8,728 nucleotides of DNA from contig CAMLFP010000234.1 in the NCBI GenBank assembly GCA_946479335.1, positions 1 through 8,728 of the forward strand. Reading direction: 5' to 3'. The position numbers and the translations under genes were made by a program. Source of the DNA: an uncultured Archangium sp. GTDB lineage: Bacteria; Myxococcota; Myxococcia; Myxococcales; Myxococcaceae. The notes beneath the pieces are model-generated. The model saw only the letters and a program-made list of their open reading frames with translations, searched no databases and was not told the origin of the DNA. Positions 6,215 through 8,728 of this stretch are shown here, piece by piece. The stretch's first letter is position 1. Each line of letters starts with the position of its first letter.

Positions 6215-7354
6215 ATGCGTCGGCTCCTCGTCTGCTGTCTCCTCTTGAGTGCGTGCGAATGGGGCTGGAACGACGAGAAGTTCGACCGCGAAGAGGTGCC
6301 GCGCTTCAAGGCGCACGCCGAGCACCCCGCGCCTGTGGCGAACCCCACCAGGCTCAAGGTGATGGCGTGGAACGTGAAGTACGGCGCGTGCCGCATCGAC
6401 TTCTGGTTCGACTTCTGGGGAGACCGCACGCAGCTCTCGGTCACCGAGGTCAATGACTGCCTCACGAAGGTCGCCGCGCTCATCCGCGAATACGACCCCG
6501 ACATCCTCATGACGGAGGAGATCGAGGTCGACAGCAAGCGCAGCGCCTACGTCGACATGGTGCGGTTCTTCCTCGAGAACACGAACCTGCGCTACGCGAT
6601 GTACGGCGAGACGTGGGACGCGCGCTACGTGCCGTCGGAGGGCGTGGGCCGCATCAACCTCGGCAACGCCATCTTCTCGCGCTACCCCATCACGAAGGCG
6701 GAGCGCATTCGGCAGGTCGACCGCACCGATCAAGACGCGATCACCGCGGCCTTCTACATCCACCGCGCGATCTCCCGCGCGGAGATCGATCTCGGCGATC
6801 GCAAAGTCGCCGCGTACGCGGTGCACACCGAGGCGTACGACAACGACGGCACGAAGCAGAAACAGATCCAGCAGATCTACGACGTGCTCAAGGCCGAAGC
6901 GATGCCGTGGGTCGCGGGCGGAGACTGGAACGAGCTCCCGCCGGTGTGCGACGAGAAGGTGGCCGGCGACTGCGACGGCAAGCTGCGGCTCTCCGGGTTT
7001 CTCGATGAGCGCGCGAGCGCCAAGGGCACCGAATACGAGCAGCCTCCGTACACGCCGTCGGTGATGAAGAAGTTCTACGACGACTTCACGCCGCTCATCA
7101 CGCTCGCGCGCTACGGCGTCGGCGAAGACGTGCAGCGCCCGTACTTCTCGCACTCCGTGCTGGGCCCCGATGAAGTGAACGATGAAGGCGTGCCCGGCTG
7201 GTGGAACCGCACGCTCGACTACCTCTTCGTGCGCTCCGGCGAGACGTGGACCGACTCGGACGTGCTGCAGGCGCCCGGGCGGCTGGGCATCGTCGGTGAC
7301 CCGTCGCGGCTGTCTGATCACGCGCCCGTGGTTGGAACGTGGGGGTTGCCGTGA
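6215..7354 (+). CDS. Endonuclease/exonuclease/phosphatase-fold lipoprotein
   Basis: The predicted protein has 379 residues. The signal LLVCCLLLSAC has lipobox L11-S-A-C14, so the enzyme should be membrane-anchored outside the cytoplasm. From about residue 47 it is an EEP (DNase I-like) domain: KVMAWNVKYG (N53), PDILMTEEIE (metal-ligand Glu, probably E102), INLGNAIFSRYPI at 147-159, AVHTEAYDND (H204), AGGDWNELP (D237, N239), NRTLDYLFVR (D335) and the C-terminal SDHAPVVGTW (D368, H369). All catalytic positions of the family are filled, so it should be an active Mg-dependent phosphodiesterase or phosphatase. Substrate could be extracellular nucleic acid, a phospholipid head group or a phosphoinositide-like ester; the sequence does not decide. 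ATG 6215 gives a normal lipoprotein signal; TTG 6203 is in frame but adds nothing. No strong ribosome site is seen, and the start is 25 nt after the regulator stop. A segment at about 244-330 (a pair of cysteines, then an acidic/aromatic stretch) appears to be an insert relative to minimal EEP domains. Confidence 0.9.
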   Translation: MRRLLVCCLLLSACEWGWNDEKFDREEVPRFKAHAEHPAPVANPTRLKVMAWNVKYGACRIDFWFDFWGDRTQLSVTEVNDCLTKVAALIREYDPDILMTEEIEVDSKRSAYVDMVRFFLENTNLRYAMYGETWDARYVPSEGVGRINLGNAIFSRYPITKAERIRQVDRTDQDAITAAFYIHRAISRAEIDLGDRKVAAYAVHTEAYDNDGTKQKQIQQIYDVLKAEAMPWVAGGDWNELPPVCDEKVAGDCDGKLRLSGFLDERASAKGTEYEQPPYTPSVMKKFYDDFTPLITLARYGVGEDVQRPYFSHSVLGPDEVNDEGVPGWWNRTLDYLFVRSGETWTDSDVLQAPGRLGIVGDPSRLSDHAPVVGTWGLP

Positions 7355-8223
7355 AGGGGTTCGCGTTGGTGGTGGCGCTCACGGCGGGCCTTGCGGCGGC
7401 TGAACCACGGCCTGCGCGCGACACGGCCGACGTCGGCGACAAGGGCAGCTGGAGCGTCGGCGTGTTCAACCCGTTCCGCTACGCGTTCCACAACCGCTTC
7501 GAGTTCCAGGTGAACCCGCTGCTGTTCTTCGTCGCGCCACACGCCGACCTGCGCTTCGCGATCCTCAAAGAGGGCCCGGGCGAACATAAGTACCCGTTCG
7601 GCGTGCGCCTCACCGCGGAGGCCGGCCTGCTGTACCCGACGCTGGCGATGCGGCTCGCGAAGGGCTTCCTCTTCCCCTCCTGGGCGACGTCGCAGAACGA
7701 CATCGGGCACATGTTGATCCCCCGGTTTGCGCTCCTCGTGTCGGGCGACTTCTTCACCTACGACGTGCTGACGTTCCGGCTGGAGGCGCTGATGCGCATC
7801 CCCATCACCAGGAACAACGCCACGCCGCTCAACTCGTCGATCGCCCCGTTGGACATTCTGTTCGCCGCGCCGCTCACCGGCTTCCTCGGGCGGTTCGGCG
7901 GCGCGTACGACCACGCGTTCGGCGAGTACCTGCGCCTGCGCCTCGAGGCGAACGTCTACCTCACCGGCACGCAGGGCAACCTCAACGTCAACGGGCAGAA
8001 CGTCGGGCCGCTGGCGAACCTGTCTCCGTGGATCTTCACCGCGCACCTCGGGCTCGACATCGCGGTCTTCAAGCAGTCGCGCATCACCGTCGGCGCGTAC
8101 TGGGCGAACTACGACCAGGGGAAATCAGTCGTCGTCACCGGGACCGACGGGTTCAGTGAACGCAAGCGCGTGCGCAGCAACAACTTCCTCCCGACCATCG
8201 ACTACATCTGGGCGGGTTTCTGA
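7351..8223 (+). CDS. Outer-membrane beta-barrel-like protein, unknown function
   Basis: This 290-residue protein starts with a classic signal peptide (MKGFALVVALTAGLAAA, cleavage predicted after residue 17 at AAA-EP). The mature part is rich in alternating hydrophobic/polar segments with aromatic girdle-like residues (FEFQVNPLLFFVAP, FGVRLTAEAGLLYPT, YLRLRLEANVYLTG, FTAHLGLDIAVF, ITVGAYWANYD) and ends in Phe (DYIWAGF), the terminal aromatic typical of proteins inserted by the BAM machinery. I infer a small outer-membrane barrel; I cannot name a family. I chose GTG 7351 over GTG 7339 because it begins the signal peptide cleanly, is preceded by GGGGG at 5 nt, and overlaps the EEP stop as GTGA, a translational-coupling arrangement. 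That coupling suggests that the EEP lipoprotein and this protein are made together and may work together at the outer membrane. No enzymatic motif is seen. Confidence 0.82.
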   Translation: MKGFALVVALTAGLAAAEPRPARDTADVGDKGSWSVGVFNPFRYAFHNRFEFQVNPLLFFVAPHADLRFAILKEGPGEHKYPFGVRLTAEAGLLYPTLAMRLAKGFLFPSWATSQNDIGHMLIPRFALLVSGDFFTYDVLTFRLEALMRIPITRNNATPLNSSIAPLDILFAAPLTGFLGRFGGAYDHAFGEYLRLRLEANVYLTGTQGNLNVNGQNVGPLANLSPWIFTAHLGLDIAVFKQSRITVGAYWANYDQGKSVVVTGTDGFSERKRVRSNNFLPTIDYIWAGF

Positions 8224-8232
8224 AGCGCTGAC

Positions 8233-8728
8233 ATGCCCCGCCGCCCGACGAAGCCGCCGCGAGATCGCATCACCGACGCGGCGCTCGCGCTCTTCTCCGC
8301 GCACGGCGTCGGCGCGACCTCGGTGCAAGCCGTGGCCGAACGCGCCGGCATGAGCAAGCAGGCGCTGCTGCATCACTTCCCCTCGAAGGAGCTGCTGCGG
8401 CAAGGCGTGTACGAACGCATCGCCACCCAGCTCCGCGACGCGCTCCCGCCGGCGGCTGCGGAGCTGGTGAGCCGCTCGCATGATCGCTACCGCGCACTGC
8501 TCGAGGTCGCGCTCGCGAGCTTCGAGGCCAACGCCGAGCTGGCGCGCTTCCTGGTCTTCGAGCTCCTCGAGCGGCCCGACGAAGTCGTCGCGTGGATCCG
8601 CTCCGAGGGCGCGCCGTGGCTCGGCCTCGTTCGCGGGGTGGTCGCCCAGCACGGGCGAGACGACGCGTTCGACGCCGAGGCGCACGTGCTGGTGCTCGGC
8701 GTGATGATGCTCGCCCAGAGCGCGTTGA
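8233..8728 (+). CDS. TetR-family transcriptional regulator, 3' end outside window
   Basis: From ATG 8233 the frame is open to the right edge (165 codons plus one base), so the gene is 3'-truncated. The N-terminus is a textbook TetR DNA-binding domain: RDRITDAALALFSAHGVGATS at 10-30, the helix-turn-helix VQAVAERAGMSKQALLHHF at 31-49, then PSKELLRQGVYERI. The remaining visible part (about 65-165) is helical and would form the ligand-binding/dimer domain, whose ligand cannot be guessed. The ATG is 9 nt after the stop of the barrel-protein gene, with only a weak GAAG as ribosome site, so co-transcription with the upstream genes is likely. TetR proteins usually repress their own operon or a neighbour; here the target may lie to the right. 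The last bases (TTG A) are not an in-frame stop. Confidence 0.93.
   Translation, partial: MPRRPTKPPRDRITDAALALFSAHGVGATSVQAVAERAGMSKQALLHHFPSKELLRQGVYERIATQLRDALPPAAAELVSRSHDRYRALLEVALASFEANAELARFLVFELLERPDEVVAWIRSEGAPWLGLVRGVVAQHGRDDAFDAEAHVLVLGVMMLAQSAL

Noticed and set aside
4825..6537. 570-codon open frame on the minus strand
   Set aside because: It lies antisense to the response regulator, whose domains are complete; the translation is Arg/Ala/Leu/His-rich with no domain. It is an effect of high third-position GC.
6137..7321. 394-codon open frame on the minus strand
   Set aside because: Antisense to the EEP lipoprotein, compositionally a shadow (Arg/Val/His-rich), with no recognisable motif.
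7318..8046. 242-codon open frame on the minus strand
   Set aside because: Antisense to the barrel-like protein, which has a signal peptide and coherent strands; the opposite frame is Arg/Glu-rich filler.

Overview
The window is GC-rich with the usual strong third-codon-position GC bias. It carries several hallmarks of Myxococcota (myxobacteria and relatives): lipoproteins with long Asp-Ala-Gly tracts, a Cys-rich repeat region fused to a Pal/OmpA domain, an Asp/Cys-rich putative metal-binding segment in a large secreted protein, and a sigma-54 activator. This assignment is an inference from composition and protein style; there is no rRNA or marker gene to fix it. I see no tRNA, rRNA, CRISPR array, IS element, integrase or phage structural gene.

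Left part (1-3151). The 3' end of a large secreted multidomain protein (cut by the window edge) runs on the + strand and overlaps, tail to tail by 32 bp, a GNAT N-acetyltransferase on the - strand. The GNAT gene is divergent from, and almost head-to-head with, a small solitary beta-type DNA methyltransferase (DPPY...FAGSG). Only about 31 bp separate the two starts, so each gene's promoter must lie inside the other gene. A possible 10-codon leader ORF with a good ribosome site precedes the GNAT gene and ends in an ATGA overlap with its start.

Middle (3158-4728). Two lipoprotein genes form a - strand operon. The first is a Pal-like peptidoglycan-binding lipoprotein with four 4-Cys repeats. Eleven bp downstream is a lipoprotein with an (xxDAG)n stalk and a beta-sandwich-like C-terminal domain. 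The roughly 180-bp divergent region between the Pal-like gene and the regulator to its right contains a perfect 17-nt dyad and a near-consensus sigma-54 promoter.

Right part (4729-8728). Four co-directional genes have gaps of 25 nt or less: an NtrC-type sigma-54 response regulator, an endonuclease/exonuclease/phosphatase (EEP) fold lipoprotein, an outer-membrane beta-barrel-like protein (4-nt GTGA overlap with the EEP gene), and a TetR-family regulator that runs off the right edge. They may form one transcription unit encoding a two-layer regulated envelope module. The clearest candidate for something undescribed is the EEP lipoprotein / outer-membrane protein pair with its flanking regulators; its substrate and role cannot be read from sequence alone.
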